Shown here in pieces: positions 55,172 through 64,000 of a stretch of DNA of 64,000 nucleotides. The translations under genes were made by a program, and so were the position numbers. Every line of letters starts with the position of its first letter. Position 1 is the first letter of the stretch. Under the pieces are notes generated by a model that ran no database searches, was not told where the DNA came from, and worked only from the letters and a program-made list of their open reading frames with translations. Origin of the DNA: Aeoliella straminimaris (GTDB taxonomy: Bacteria; Planctomycetota; Planctomycetia; Pirellulales; Lacipirellulaceae); assembly GCF_024054565.1 (NCBI RefSeq), contig NZ_JAMXLR010000024.1, positions 186,001 to 250,000 of the forward strand, given 5' to 3'.

Positions 55172-56605
55172 TTACTCGCCGGAGGGCTCTACCACCACGC
55201 CCTGATACAGGCCGCCGAAGTTGATGTGGCCCCAGCCTCCGGTGCCCTTATCGACCACTCGCAAGCGGACCGTCTGGCCGACGAAAGCCGACGTGTTTAG
55301 CACGTGATTCTGCATCGTGTTCGAGTCGACCGCCGGGCTGAATCGCGCCAGGCGTCCGCCCGTCTCTTCGTCGATCAGCTCGCAGTACAGACGCCGACTG
55401 TCCGAACCGCCCGACAGCTTTGCGATGTGCCAGGGAGCTTCCACGCGGAACGCAGGCGATTCGATGACGCCCGTCAGATCGTCGTCGAAGCTGCCACCTT
55501 CCAGCTCGGCCGTACCGATGAAGTGCGTCATGGGAGCAGCGAAGCCGCTGCGGCTCGACTGGGTGAACACTGCGGGCAGGTTGCCTTCAGTGACTTGCCA
55601 GTTGCCACGCTGTTCGGGCGACTCGAAGTCGAACACCAATTCACCTTGCTTCGGCGGCAACGTCCAACCGAGCTTGGCGATGCGGACGCCATCGAGCTTC
55701 GGGTTGAGCGCTGCGATGTAGTCCTGACCTTGGTGGTCGATCACCAACTCGGGCGCGGCGACCGGCATCTCGCCCACCAGGTAGAGTCGATCTTGATTGA
55801 GGCCGAAGTTCAGTGGATCGGTCGAACTGTAGATTGAAGTGCGGCTGCTGATGCCGTAGTCCTGCGTGCGGAGCAAGTAGAAACGGCCATGCTTGCGCAC
55901 CACGTGCGGGCACTCGGCCGCAAACGGATCGACACCCGCTGCACCGCCGAAGGCCACGTTGGTCGACTCGCTCCAATGCTTCAGATCGTCGGAGGTACGG
56001 CAGTACACTGCGCCCTGACGATTGGGATAGGCCGTGTAGTAGCCGTACCATTTGCCATCGTGCTCCAGCGCTACGATGTCGCGAGTGTTGGTTCCCAGCC
56101 CCTCGCTGAACAGCCCGGTGGTGCCGTTGGGGCGGACGTAGCGTTCGAAGTTCTTGCCGTCCTTACTGGTGGCCAGGCAGATGTTCTCCCAGTCGCCATA
56201 TAGCATGTGGTACTGGTCGTTGTGCTGCACCACGTGCGGCGCCTGCATGCCGCCGGGGGTCTCGCCGTATTTGGGTTCGGCCATCCACCGAATACCGGTC
56301 GATTTCCAGTCGCTGTCAGTTATCGAGTCGGCCTCCCAACCGGCCAGCAGCCGGGTGTTGCCACCGCAAGCGGTCTTGCGAATGCAACTCCACAGTTGCC
56401 AGGTGCCATCGGCCGCCTGCCAGACGGCAAAGTCGACGGGCTGCTGACGATCGGTCGTGTACTCGCCTAAATCGGGATTGCCCGCCACCTGCCACCAAGG
56501 GCCATCGATGTAAGGCAGCATCACGGGCTCGTCGGCCACAGCGGCACGACCGAGCATGAAAGCAGCCAGCACAACTACCAAGCACAGCAAAATATTTCGA
56601 CGCAT
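55172..56605 (-). CDS. Exported five-bladed-propeller glycosidase-like protein (GH43/GH32 type) with C-terminal beta-sandwich
   Basis: 477 residues from the ATG at 56605 (MRRNILLCLVVVLAAFMLGRAA, signal peptide); the longer open frame to 56773 is discarded. Residues about 30-310 form repeated blades: VDFAVWQAADGTWQLWSCIR, GGMQAPHVVQHNDQYHMLYGDW, IVALEHDGKWYGYYTAYPN, FAAECPHVVRKHGRFYLLRTQDY. Acidic residues at blade starts fit a furanosidase active site but I cannot fix all three. The last 150 residues (ELVFDFESPEQRGNWQV onward) look like a carbohydrate-binding sandwich. The substrate is unknown. Confidence 0.8.
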   Translation of the reverse strand: MRRNILLCLVVVLAAFMLGRAAVADEPVMLPYIDGPWWQVAGNPDLGEYTTDRQQPVDFAVWQAADGTWQLWSCIRKTACGGNTRLLAGWEADSITDSDWKSTGIRWMAEPKYGETPGGMQAPHVVQHNDQYHMLYGDWENICLATSKDGKNFERYVRPNGTTGLFSEGLGTNTRDIVALEHDGKWYGYYTAYPNRQGAVYCRTSDDLKHWSESTNVAFGGAAGVDPFAAECPHVVRKHGRFYLLRTQDYGISSRTSIYSSTDPLNFGLNQDRLYLVGEMPVAAPELVIDHQGQDYIAALNPKLDGVRIAKLGWTLPPKQGELVFDFESPEQRGNWQVTEGNLPAVFTQSSRSGFAAPMTHFIGTAELEGGSFDDDLTGVIESPAFRVEAPWHIAKLSGGSDSRRLYCELIDEETGGRLARFSPAVDSNTMQNHVLNTSAFVGQTVRLRVVDKGTGGWGHINFGGLYQGVVVEPSGE

Positions 56606-57094
56606 CACGGACTCGCTAACAGGAACAGGGGAGGGCAGGTTCAGCACGCCGCCTATCTTGCCGCCGGGCTCCGGCAAACTCAACCAACATTCGTCCCCCC
56701 GCCGCGGTTCGCCAGGCGCCGTCCGCACGGGGGCCTGGCCGTATTGGGCCAATGCAGGGGAACAACGATTCACGGGCCCAAAACTCGGTCGATTCGGGAG
56801 GCGGGGGCGTGCGTAAGTCCTTTTATATAAGCGGTTTATGGCATCGAAAATGCCAGGTTAGCCGAGAGTTTTGGTACAGGTTGGCGCCCCGGTGGGACAA
56901 AACCCTTGGGAAGGAAAGTAGCAACTTGGGGGGAGTCAGAGTCGCCGTAAAAGCGGAACACGCCGAATGGAAATAATGAAAGATCGCCGACGATAGATTT
57001 CCCCATGCCGGACGATCCCGCGCAGCACGACACCTCGCCACCACCAACGGCCAAGTCGCCCAACCGCCGACGCGAGCAGAGTGCCGCGCTATTA
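56606..57094. other. Intergenic region with dispersed-repeat strings
   Basis: 489 bases upstream of the glycosidase and downstream of the pentapeptide gene. No supportable gene. It contains the repeat candidate at 56756-56945 and an AT-rich patch TTTTATATAA at about 56821-56830. Confidence 0.5.
56756..56945. repeat. Dispersed-repeat candidate, copy B
   Basis: GGCCCAAAACTC (56775-56786) and GAGTTTTGGT (56866-56875) face each other, followed by GGGACAAAACC near 56894. All three strings, the first two exactly, also occur at 19130-19265. The pair CCAAAACTC and GAGTTTTGG is itself an inverted repeat about 90 bases apart. Confidence 0.38.
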
Positions 57095-59950
57095 TTAGAT
57101 CAGGTCACTACCGGAGTTCAACGGCGTTTTTCTTACACCGACTTGGCGAGCTTGCACTACCCAGGCGGCAAGACCGATTGCCACCCATGCCAGAAACACC
57201 CCCGCAGGCTCGGGCACCGCTGACACCAGAGTGACTTCGCCCGTGGTGTACAGAGCGGAGGTGTCCCACGTCGCCCGCGGATCGGCGACAATCGTGGCAA
57301 ATTCACCATGGGGATCGACACCCGTCCAGTTGAACAGTTGGAATGTGGTGCCGATCAATCTTCGCGGAGCGACGTGCCCGTCGAACAGAAGTTCTAGAGT
57401 ACCTGCCAGTTCGACGGGGATGGCCGATTCGTAGTGGACCGTCGACCCCCACTGGTCGTCTTCGAAGACGATGCGGAGCGTTCCGTCGGTGTGGATGGAC
57501 ATCGCCTGGGTGACGACAATGGGGATATCGCCGATGGGCTCTGATTTGTACCGAGGGATCAACTCCGGGTCGAAGTCCCACAGTCGCATCGTCTCGCTGG
57601 CCTCGATGTGGAGGCCTTCGATGTGGCCGTCGGGGTAGATGAAGTTGTGCTTGATGATATCGGAAGTATCAAGGGCGCCACCCCGAGTGTCAGCACCGCT
57701 CAGATTGGTACCTATCAACCTTCCAGAAGGCAACCAGTCGGTTGAAAACCAGGTGCTGGCCAGATTTGCTCCACGAAGGTCGGCGCCAACCATTGTCAGC
57801 GCACCGAACTCGCACCCGACCAGCTTTATGCCCGATAGATCCCAATTGCCTGGGATTGGACTGGCCAACTGAATTCCGGACAGGTCGCTTATCTCGTAAC
57901 TCAGGGTGGAGTAGAGTTGTGACGGAGTGAAGATCGAATCGCGCGTATGGAAGAACCGGGTCCCGCGAATGTCGGCTCCGCTAAAATCAGCGCCAACGTA
58001 GTCTATTTCTTGAAAGCGAGCATTCGTAATATTCGCTCCAGTAAAGTCTGCGCCGGCAAGGGAGCCGAACATGAAGAATGCCTCGTGCAGGTTGACCTTG
58101 GTCATGTTGGCCTCGGCTAGATCGGCTCCCACGATGGATGACTGTCTGAGGTTCTGGCCTTCGAGATTCCAACCGCCGAGATCGCTATTGGTAAACCTAA
58201 CACCACTGAGATCGCCGGTTTTGTAGCTTGCAGTGCTGTAGAGCTGGGCAGCGGAAATGGCATTGTTCCCTCCACCGTGGGTGGTCCCAGATACGATCGC
58301 ATCGGTGAAATCGATACCAGTGAGCGTAGCGCCAGTGAGATTCGCATCAGTGAGGTTAATTCCACGGAAATCGCAGCCGGCGAGGTCGTTTTCGCGAAGG
58401 TCGATACCAGTCAGGTCACCTGACTGGTAGCTGGCCGTGGAGTAGAGTTGCGTTACCGATATTCCCGCGCCCGATGTCGACGTCTTATGAAAATTGGCCT
58501 TGCGAACTTCTGCTCCAGCGAAGTTTACTCCAGTCAGCGTGGCACCCTGAAACGACGCTCCCGTGAGGTCTTTCCCTGCAAAGTCCCAGTTGGTGAGGTC
58601 GTTGTAGCTTAAATCCATCTCGACGAGGTCGCCTGTCTGATAGCTCTCGGTCGAATATAAACGTTCCGATGTGAACCCTCGCGTGGTTGTCGACGCGAAG
58701 CTCGCCCCGCGTACTTTGGCAGCGGCGACGTTGGTGTCTTGCAGGTAGGCGCCTTTGAGGACGGCCCCCGTCAGGTCGGCGCCGCTGAGGTTGGCGCCCT
58801 GTAAAGATGAGGATCCCAAGTTGGCGTAAGCGAGTTGCTGATCGGCGAGATCCAGATTCCTAAGATTGCCGCTCGTGAAATTAATTCCCGCTAGGTCGCC
58901 GACTTTGTAGCTGGCAGTGGAGTATAGCTGGGTAGCTGTCAGGTCAGTATGTGCAAAAGATAACCCAGCGATCACTGCGTCGGAGAAGTCAGCAGTCGCT
59001 AGACTTGCATAACTGAAGTTGGCGTTCGTCAAGTTTGCACGGCTGAAGTCGGCGCCGTTTAGCCATGCGCTTTCAAATCCACTATCAGTCAGGTTCTGCC
59101 CGGCGAAGTCCCAATCTCTGAGATCGCACTCGTGCAGGATTATCCCTTCTAGATCGGCGTCCTTATAACTGCGCGTGGAATAGAGTTGGTCATTTGTGAT
59201 TCTCCCATGCGTCCAGTAGGGGAATGGCATCCTATGAATCGGCGCATCATTGAATATCGCCCCGCGAACGTCCGCATCAATGAATGACGCTTTGTCGACT
59301 GTCGAATCAATGAAACTAGCATGGCGGAGATCGGCGCCACTAAGATCTGCTCCATCTAGTCCTGCTAGATCGAAATTCGCATAGGTCAAGTTCTGATCGG
59401 CAAAATCCCAGTTCGCCAAATCGTTGCGTTCTAAGCTTATGCCTGTCAGATCGCCGCGCTTATAGCTGGCGGTCGAGTAGATTTGCTCCGGCGAGAGTCC
59501 GCCGTCCGTTGTGTTTCCAAAGCTAGTGTTCCGAATTTCTGCATTGGTGAAGTCGGTGCCAGTCAACGTTGCTCCCGAGAAGTGAGCACCTGCCAGGTTC
59601 GTGCTGCGAAGATGCGCAGATTCCAAGTTGCTCCCGATGAATCTCACGTAACGCAGATTGCTGCTACTGAAATCGGCGTTGACCAACGTCGTGTTGTAGA
59701 AAAAGGCTCCTGAGAGTTGTGCACCGCTCAGGTAAGCCTTCGTGAGGTCACCAGAGGAGCCAATCATTCGCGGCAATGGCACCAACCCTGCCCCATCTGG
59801 CGCAAGCGTTGTCGACTGTTGCCGGCCCTGCGAGGGATCGGTAGGGTCGATGTACTCCCATTGATAAATGTCTGCGCGGGCCGGTGTCGGACCCCAGCCA
59901 GCTTGTAGCGCTAGCGCCGTAGCACAGCACCATAACAGTAAACGTGTCAT
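57095..59950 (-). CDS. Exported modular pentapeptide-repeat protein with PEP-CTERM-like end
   Basis: 951 residues with a signal peptide (MTRLLLWCCATALALQ). Pentapeptide A(D/N)LxG-type repeats fill about residues 50-740. A higher-order module repeats seven times, each opening with a variant of QLYSTASYKxGDLxGI and continuing with NDLxxWDF and GADFSGA units. Module starts in DNA lie near 59470, 59175, 58918, 58648, 58440, 58233 and 57905. After a beta-rich domain the C-terminus has VPEPAGVFLAWVAIGLAAWVV and a basic stretch, resembling PEP-CTERM. Pentapeptides form a right-handed beta-helix; a structural surface role is likely. Confidence 0.85.
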   Translation of the reverse strand: MTRLLLWCCATALALQAGWGPTPARADIYQWEYIDPTDPSQGRQQSTTLAPDGAGLVPLPRMIGSSGDLTKAYLSGAQLSGAFFYNTTLVNADFSSSNLRYVRFIGSNLESAHLRSTNLAGAHFSGATLTGTDFTNAEIRNTSFGNTTDGGLSPEQIYSTASYKRGDLTGISLERNDLANWDFADQNLTYANFDLAGLDGADLSGADLRHASFIDSTVDKASFIDADVRGAIFNDAPIHRMPFPYWTHGRITNDQLYSTRSYKDADLEGIILHECDLRDWDFAGQNLTDSGFESAWLNGADFSRANLTNANFSYASLATADFSDAVIAGLSFAHTDLTATQLYSTASYKVGDLAGINFTSGNLRNLDLADQQLAYANLGSSSLQGANLSGADLTGAVLKGAYLQDTNVAAAKVRGASFASTTTRGFTSERLYSTESYQTGDLVEMDLSYNDLTNWDFAGKDLTGASFQGATLTGVNFAGAEVRKANFHKTSTSGAGISVTQLYSTASYQSGDLTGIDLRENDLAGCDFRGINLTDANLTGATLTGIDFTDAIVSGTTHGGGNNAISAAQLYSTASYKTGDLSGVRFTNSDLGGWNLEGQNLRQSSIVGADLAEANMTKVNLHEAFFMFGSLAGADFTGANITNARFQEIDYVGADFSGADIRGTRFFHTRDSIFTPSQLYSTLSYEISDLSGIQLASPIPGNWDLSGIKLVGCEFGALTMVGADLRGANLASTWFSTDWLPSGRLIGTNLSGADTRGGALDTSDIIKHNFIYPDGHIEGLHIEASETMRLWDFDPELIPRYKSEPIGDIPIVVTQAMSIHTDGTLRIVFEDDQWGSTVHYESAIPVELAGTLELLFDGHVAPRRLIGTTFQLFNWTGVDPHGEFATIVADPRATWDTSALYTTGEVTLVSAVPEPAGVFLAWVAIGLAAWVVQARQVGVRKTPLNSGSDLI

Positions 59951-60404
59951 CGGATTGCTCGAAATAACAGGAATGAATCAATGAAAAAGCAATGAATCTG
60001 GCACTTCGGTAGCGCACACACCCGGTGTTCCGCCAAGGGAAAATAGCGAAGGAAATATAAAGGAGGCGGCAGAGCAATGCGCTGAGACTGCGCGCGGTCC
60101 AACGATGCGTCGAACCCATAGAATCCGCGATCATTAGCGGTAAGAAGACTGCCGGGTACATTATCGCCCAGCCTGCGCAACGAGTCGTGCCCCTGACTGA
60201 TCCGCACCTTAAGCATATCAGGTGCAGCGCCAGTTGCCTAGATTCATTCCACCGACTTCGCTGGCTCGCCGAGGCGAGCATCCTGCGTTTGGTGGATGTC
60301 TTCCTCACTGCGTGCACCTCCGCCAACTTGCCGTTATACTTCCTGCAATCATGTCACTGTGAGTGGAGTCCAATTGGGGCAGAGTGCTTAAGTAGGTTCG
60401 AGTG
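59951..60404. other. Divergent intergenic region
   Basis: 454 bases between the pentapeptide-repeat gene and the protease/A-type fusion. The minus-strand open frame continues through it but is not protein-like. A TATACT at 60335-60340 could be a -10 for the plus-strand gene; its -35 is unclear. A short perfect inverted repeat GCTCGCC-GA-GGCGAGC lies at 60264-60279. Confidence 0.5.
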
Positions 60405-61484
60405 ATGAAGCTGCATTGTTTACTGGTTGTCGTTGTCTGCTTTGCCGTGTGCGGTTGCGAAAAGGCGCCGACTGTTCCCCAGCCGACGGGGCAACTGGTT
60501 TTTCAGCCGCGGTTTCAGTTTGCGGATGGGGAAACTACGCACCAGGGGACGGGCTTTGTGGTGGCAACCGCCGATGGCAAACGAGTGGGCGTGACCAGTG
60601 CGCACTTTCTCGATTTCGAGGGGGCGCCCATGGTCTCGGCCGAGTGGCTTGCGGTTCCTGACGACAGCGAGGTCTTTCAATTCACGCATTCGCTTGGTGC
60701 GCCGGGCGATGGAGGGCAGGTGGGTCCCGATGTCTTCGACTTGCGCCGCGACTATTTCATTATCGTGGGCGACGAGCCGGCTACCGTGGATTGCCAGCCG
60801 CTGGAGTTGGACGATCGTCCGCGGCCGAAAGTTAGCGAGCGCGTCTGGTTGCCCAACAAGGATGCGGATGCCCCCGAGGGCTACGAGATGGTCGCAGGAT
60901 TTGTCGATGAGGTGGCCGACGAGTACATCGGCATCGAGCTGGTCGATGAGATCCAACTGCAGTCGCAAAGTGGTTCTCCCATCATCAGCCAACGCACCGG
61001 CAAGGTGCTGGGAACCTTGGCCCGTGGTGGCAGCGATGCGGGAAAAACGTTCCTGCGTTTGTGCCCTGCAAAAGACATTCTTGAAGTGATCGCGGCGAAT
61101 CCGCCCACCATGAAACTGGAGCAGGCGGTTGGCGATCCCTCGCTCGCCCGGGATCCCAGCAGGACAACAGCTGCCGAGCGAAGCGTGGTGCAGCTAACCT
61201 CGGCGGCGGCCAAAGAAATAGCTCGACGTATGGAGGATCTTCCGCCCGCGCATCTGCGGTTTTCAATCGACGGTGATGACACACAGGGCTTCCGCCACGG
61301 CATGCAATTCGATGAGCAGATCGACCCGGTGGATGACTTCGTCTCCGTCAGCCACGGCGTTAACGTTGTCGTCGACCGCGCAAGTGTCCGCTACCTGGAT
61401 GGCACGACGGTTGACTGGCTGGATGACGAGGAAGGAATGGGATTTCAGTTCGATAATCCAAACCTGGTACAGGACGAAGAATAG
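60405..61484 (+). CDS. Lipoprotein: trypsin-like protease domain fused to a cysteine-free A-type (IscA/HesB) domain
   Basis: 359 residues from the ATG at 60405 (a GTG at 60402 overlaps). MKLHCLLVVVVCFAVCGC is a lipoprotein signal with Cys16 or Cys18 to be lipidated. Residues about 45-225 look like a trypsin-fold protease: GTGFVV, His67 in TSAHF, Asp116 in RRDYFII, Ser189 in SQSGSPII, then GKVLGTLARGG. Residues 261-353 follow the A-type Fe-S carrier pattern: VVQLTSAAAKEIARRM, LRFSIDGDDTQGFRHGMQF, DRASVRYLDGTTVDW, GFQFDNPN. The three family cysteines are gone (GGCSG reads GDDTQG; CGCG is absent). An A-type fold outside the cytoplasm is unexpected. Confidence 0.82.
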   Translation: MKLHCLLVVVVCFAVCGCEKAPTVPQPTGQLVFQPRFQFADGETTHQGTGFVVATADGKRVGVTSAHFLDFEGAPMVSAEWLAVPDDSEVFQFTHSLGAPGDGGQVGPDVFDLRRDYFIIVGDEPATVDCQPLELDDRPRPKVSERVWLPNKDADAPEGYEMVAGFVDEVADEYIGIELVDEIQLQSQSGSPIISQRTGKVLGTLARGGSDAGKTFLRLCPAKDILEVIAANPPTMKLEQAVGDPSLARDPSRTTAAERSVVQLTSAAAKEIARRMEDLPPAHLRFSIDGDDTQGFRHGMQFDEQIDPVDDFVSVSHGVNVVVDRASVRYLDGTTVDWLDDEEGMGFQFDNPNLVQDEE

Positions 61485-61499
61485 CCCGCGACTATCCGC

Positions 61500-63227
61500 T
61501 TACTCCGCCAACTTTCGCACCGTTGCCTTGCGAATCAAGTACTTGTTGTACTCGTTTCCGTCCGACTGCAGCAGGAAGTTGTAGCCCCAGTAGTTGACGA
61601 ACTGCGGGTCGTCGATCCGGAAGCGGGCGGTGTGCCACTCTTGATTGTCGGGCACGGTGTACCAAGTGCCCGCGGTTTTGAAGCCGTCCTGCGACTCGTA
61701 CACCAGTTTAAAGCCCGAGTTGTCGTTGGCCTCGTTGCGGCGAACTTCGATCGTGATTTCGATGGGCACCGAGTCGTAGCACAGGAAGCCAGGGTCGACG
61801 ATAAAGGCGTTGCCGCCCGGCACGTCGCCCGCCCGAGCCGATCCGCCATAGGCCACCACGGCCTTGGCAACGTCGGCGCCTGCTCGGGTGTGCAGGCCGC
61901 GCTCGATGATCTGGTCGCCGAAGGTGATGGAAACTTCTTGCGCGTCCGAATAGTCGCCGCCCCAGTCGAGAGGGCGAGCGGCATTCGCGCGGGCGTCCTC
62001 GAGCATGGCCGCCGGTGGGGCGAGCACCAGCATCGGCGCTACGCCCAGCTGCAATTGGCGTGTGGAAGTTGCCTCGCCCGTAGTAGGGTCGACCAAGCGG
62101 ACATCCTGGGAAAACCCAATTTCGGACGAACCGCCATCAGGACTCCACGCTACAAGGACCGGTTCACTGGCTCCTTGGAACGCGAAGGCGAGCGCCTGGT
62201 CGTTGGGGCGGGTCCAGCCGATGTACTGCGGGTACTGCCCAAGATGTTTGATCATCGTGGCCAGCGCATGATAGGCGGGCCGCGGGTTGCCCTCGCGATC
62301 GATCAGACCCATTGGCCCGCTATCGCCATCGCGACCTTCAAACCATTCGAGACATTCGACGCCTTGGGCAATCGACATAGTGTATGCCTTCACTAACGCG
62401 TGGGCTTGGCGATCGGCACCCGCGTCGGCGCTGGCGCCCAGTTCGGTGAAGATCACCGGTACATCCTGCTTGGCGGGATTGACGTGGGCGAGCATCTTTC
62501 GCACCACCGGCACGATGTTCATGAACACCGCCTCGCAGCCGGTGTCGTCGGCCACGCCATCGAGCACCTCGTAGGGGTGCAGCACGACGTAGTCGAAGTG
62601 ATCCTTGGCCCCCGCGCGAATGACCTGCTCCAGATAGTTGACGTGCACACTCTTGGCCGCCAGGCCGATCTTGAAGTCGGGATCCACCGCCTTGGCCGCA
62701 TCGTACGCCGCCACGACGATCTTGGCATAGTCCTCCGGTGTTTGGTCCTTGCCCGTGAAGTTGGGCGGCTCGTTCCAGACTTCCAGCCAATTCGTGCGTC
62801 CGCGAACATGCTGGGCTAGCTGCGTGACGTAGTTCGACCAGCCATCGAGGTTGTTCACCGGCAAATGGCCGCGGGGGTCGGCCTCGTTCCAACCGGGATT
62901 GCCGATCAGCAGGCACCCATAGCGAAAGCCGAACTCGTCGAGGTAGTCCATCTGGGCGTCGAGTTCGGTCCAGTCCCACTCGCCCGGAGCCCGTTCAAGG
63001 GCGCCCCAATCGCAATGGGGGGTGCGATGCGTCGTGATGCCAATGGCTTCCATCTGCGGCATCCACCGCTGCATGTCTTTCAAGGAACGGTTGTTGATGT
63101 AGCAGCTGCCGATGCCGAACGGGCTGAAGGGCCGATCGTGGGCCGATGGCTGTGCCGCAGCCATGCTGGCGGCGACGAGCAGTACCGAGAGAGCCTTCGC
63201 GGCGAGCCAACCAATTCGCCTGGTCAT
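61500..63227 (-). CDS. Exported clan GH-A glycoside hydrolase (GH39/GH5-like)
   Basis: 575 residues from the ATG at 63227 (MTRRIGWLAAKALSVLLVAAS, signal peptide); the frame extends to 63542 without similarity. The TIM-barrel shows WLEVWNEPPNFTG with the acid/base Glu in NEP, and VIFTELGASAD with the probable nucleophile Glu, plus VLHPYEVLDG. The C-terminal 180 residues (SFGDQIIERGLHTRAGADVAK-type, then YESQDGFKTAGTWYTV) are a beta-sandwich, perhaps a binding module. Exact family and substrate unresolved. Convergent with the protease/A-type fusion. Confidence 0.85.
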   Translation of the reverse strand: MTRRIGWLAAKALSVLLVAASMAAAQPSAHDRPFSPFGIGSCYINNRSLKDMQRWMPQMEAIGITTHRTPHCDWGALERAPGEWDWTELDAQMDYLDEFGFRYGCLLIGNPGWNEADPRGHLPVNNLDGWSNYVTQLAQHVRGRTNWLEVWNEPPNFTGKDQTPEDYAKIVVAAYDAAKAVDPDFKIGLAAKSVHVNYLEQVIRAGAKDHFDYVVLHPYEVLDGVADDTGCEAVFMNIVPVVRKMLAHVNPAKQDVPVIFTELGASADAGADRQAHALVKAYTMSIAQGVECLEWFEGRDGDSGPMGLIDREGNPRPAYHALATMIKHLGQYPQYIGWTRPNDQALAFAFQGASEPVLVAWSPDGGSSEIGFSQDVRLVDPTTGEATSTRQLQLGVAPMLVLAPPAAMLEDARANAARPLDWGGDYSDAQEVSITFGDQIIERGLHTRAGADVAKAVVAYGGSARAGDVPGGNAFIVDPGFLCYDSVPIEITIEVRRNEANDNSGFKLVYESQDGFKTAGTWYTVPDNQEWHTARFRIDDPQFVNYWGYNFLLQSDGNEYNKYLIRKATVRKLAE

Positions 63228-63410
63228 GGTGCTTTCCTTCGTGTGGAATTTGTGGCCAGCGTGCAGCAAAGTATACCGGCCAGGCGACCGCACCGCCAAA
63301 CAGAGACAAAATAACGACCTGGCGAACCGCAGGTTGGCCTGCGGAGGACGGACGGAACACGTTAGAATGCCGGCAAACGAAACAAACGAACTTTCATCGC
63401 AAGGCCTGTA

Positions 63411-64000
63411 ATGCTCCGTACGATCAAACGCCGTCTGAAGTCGATTACGCCCAGGATCCGCCGCCACACGCCCCCCGGTGCCATGCCGGGCACGATTAAG
63501 GTGAGACGCGATGCCCATCAGCCGACCATCGAATTGATTCACTATACGAATGGCAATTTCGAAGAGCGACCACTGAATTCGGCCGACGACGTGAGGCCGT
63601 ATCTCGGTGCCGAAGGCGTGACTTGGATTAATGTCGAGGGATTAGGCGATCAGGCCATGCTCGAGCAGGTGGGCGAGATGTTTGGCCTGCACCGCCTGGC
63701 CATGGAAGACGTGGTGAACGTGCACCAGCGGGCGAAGGTGGAAGAGTACGACGACCATCTCTTCATTGTGGTGCGGATGCTGGCCGGCGAGGAAGAACTC
63801 AAAGACGAGCAGCTGAGTATCTTCCTGGGCCAAAACTTCCTGATCACCATTCAGGAGTTGCCGGGCGATTGCCTCGACCCGGTGCGGGCACGGTTGCGCA
63901 AAGATCGAGGGCGGATTCGCAAGGTCGGTCCCGATTACTTGTGCTACGCCATTATCGACGCAGTTGTGGACGCGTACTTTCCCATCGTCGACAGTCGCGG
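63411..64000 (+). CDS. corA: CorA-family magnesium/cobalt transporter (3' end cut by window)
   Basis: The first 196 codons are in the window, from the ATG at 63411 to the edge. The N-terminal cytoplasmic domain of CorA is clear: WINVEGLGDQAMLEQVGEMFGLHRLAMEDVVNVHQRAKVE (shortened here by naming its ends), then YDDHLFIVVRML, LSIFLGQNFLITIQEL and DAVVDAYFPIVD. The pore helix with GMN lies beyond the window. CorA is a pentameric Mg2+/Co2+ channel. The first 30 residues are a basic extension. Confidence 0.93.
   Translation, partial: MLRTIKRRLKSITPRIRRHTPPGAMPGTIKVRRDAHQPTIELIHYTNGNFEERPLNSADDVRPYLGAEGVTWINVEGLGDQAMLEQVGEMFGLHRLAMEDVVNVHQRAKVEEYDDHLFIVVRMLAGEEELKDEQLSIFLGQNFLITIQELPGDCLDPVRARLRKDRGRIRKVGPDYLCYAIIDAVVDAYFPIVDSR

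Noticed and set aside
57895-59490. CRISPR array or tandem DNA repeat
   Set aside because: The periodicity comes from pentapeptide-repeat codons in a continuous reading frame; units are not identical and spacing is irregular.

Overview
The window looks like a stretch of chromosome from a planctomycete of the Pirellulales type. It is GC-rich. It carries PEP-CTERM exported proteins with dockerin-like repeats, an SGNH hydrolase fused to a DUF1080 domain, a YVTN-propeller phosphoesterase, a sialate-esterase-like protein, several secreted glycoside hydrolases, and many small proteins with no recognisable function. I see no rRNA, tRNA, CRISPR array, prophage or intact insertion sequence. Assignment to a phylum is by gene-content impression only.

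Layout. 1-4.8 kb: SGNH/DUF1080 exported enzyme (cut by the window edge), recA, an HtrA-like protein that has lost its catalytic triad, and a PEP-CTERM protein. 5-7.6 kb: metallophosphatase, thiC and a small HMA lipoprotein. 7.6-11.8 kb: a minus-strand run thrC-dapB-hypothetical-LplT-like MFS. 12.1-14.1 kb: DksA/TraR zinc finger, lspA and an Rrf2-type regulator. 14.2-18.8 kb: a three-gene ExbB/MotA-type membrane motor with a long coiled tail and two ExbD/MotB-like partners. 18.8-20 kb has no supportable gene.

20-31 kb looks accessory. It holds a DUF6489 protein, a zinc-ribbon protein, aceK, and a 1407-residue gene that fuses malate synthase to isocitrate lyase, so both dedicated glyoxylate-shunt enzymes and the kinase/phosphatase that opens the shunt sit side by side. 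After these come a HabA-like membrane protein, an ECF sigma factor with a cysteine-rich tail, an SDR and a DUF1330 protein. The sigma gene and the SDR gene each have the same upstream element (TTGTCACA, 15 bases, then YGTC), which suggests a small self-regulating regulon.

31-44 kb: secreted esterase, YVTN phosphoesterase, glutamate/dicarboxylate symporter, a surface-glycan cluster (two glycosyltransferases, DUF707, UDP-galactopyranose mutase), an orphan TadG-like protein and small hypotheticals. 44-55 kb is mostly housekeeping: queD, an M24 peptidase, accB-accC, PPi-type phosphofructokinase next to inorganic pyrophosphatase, hisB, a fatty-acid hydroxylase, rsmA and ribE. 55-64 kb: a GH43/32-like propeller enzyme, a 951-residue modular pentapeptide-repeat protein, a lipoprotein joining a trypsin-like domain to a cysteine-free A-type (IscA/HesB) domain, a GH39/GH5-like enzyme, and the start of corA.

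The most unusual items are the malate synthase-isocitrate lyase fusion beside aceK, the trypsin/A-type fusion lipoprotein, the motor in which only one of two ExbD-like subunits keeps the membrane aspartate, the triad-less HtrA protein, and the paired ECF promoter elements.
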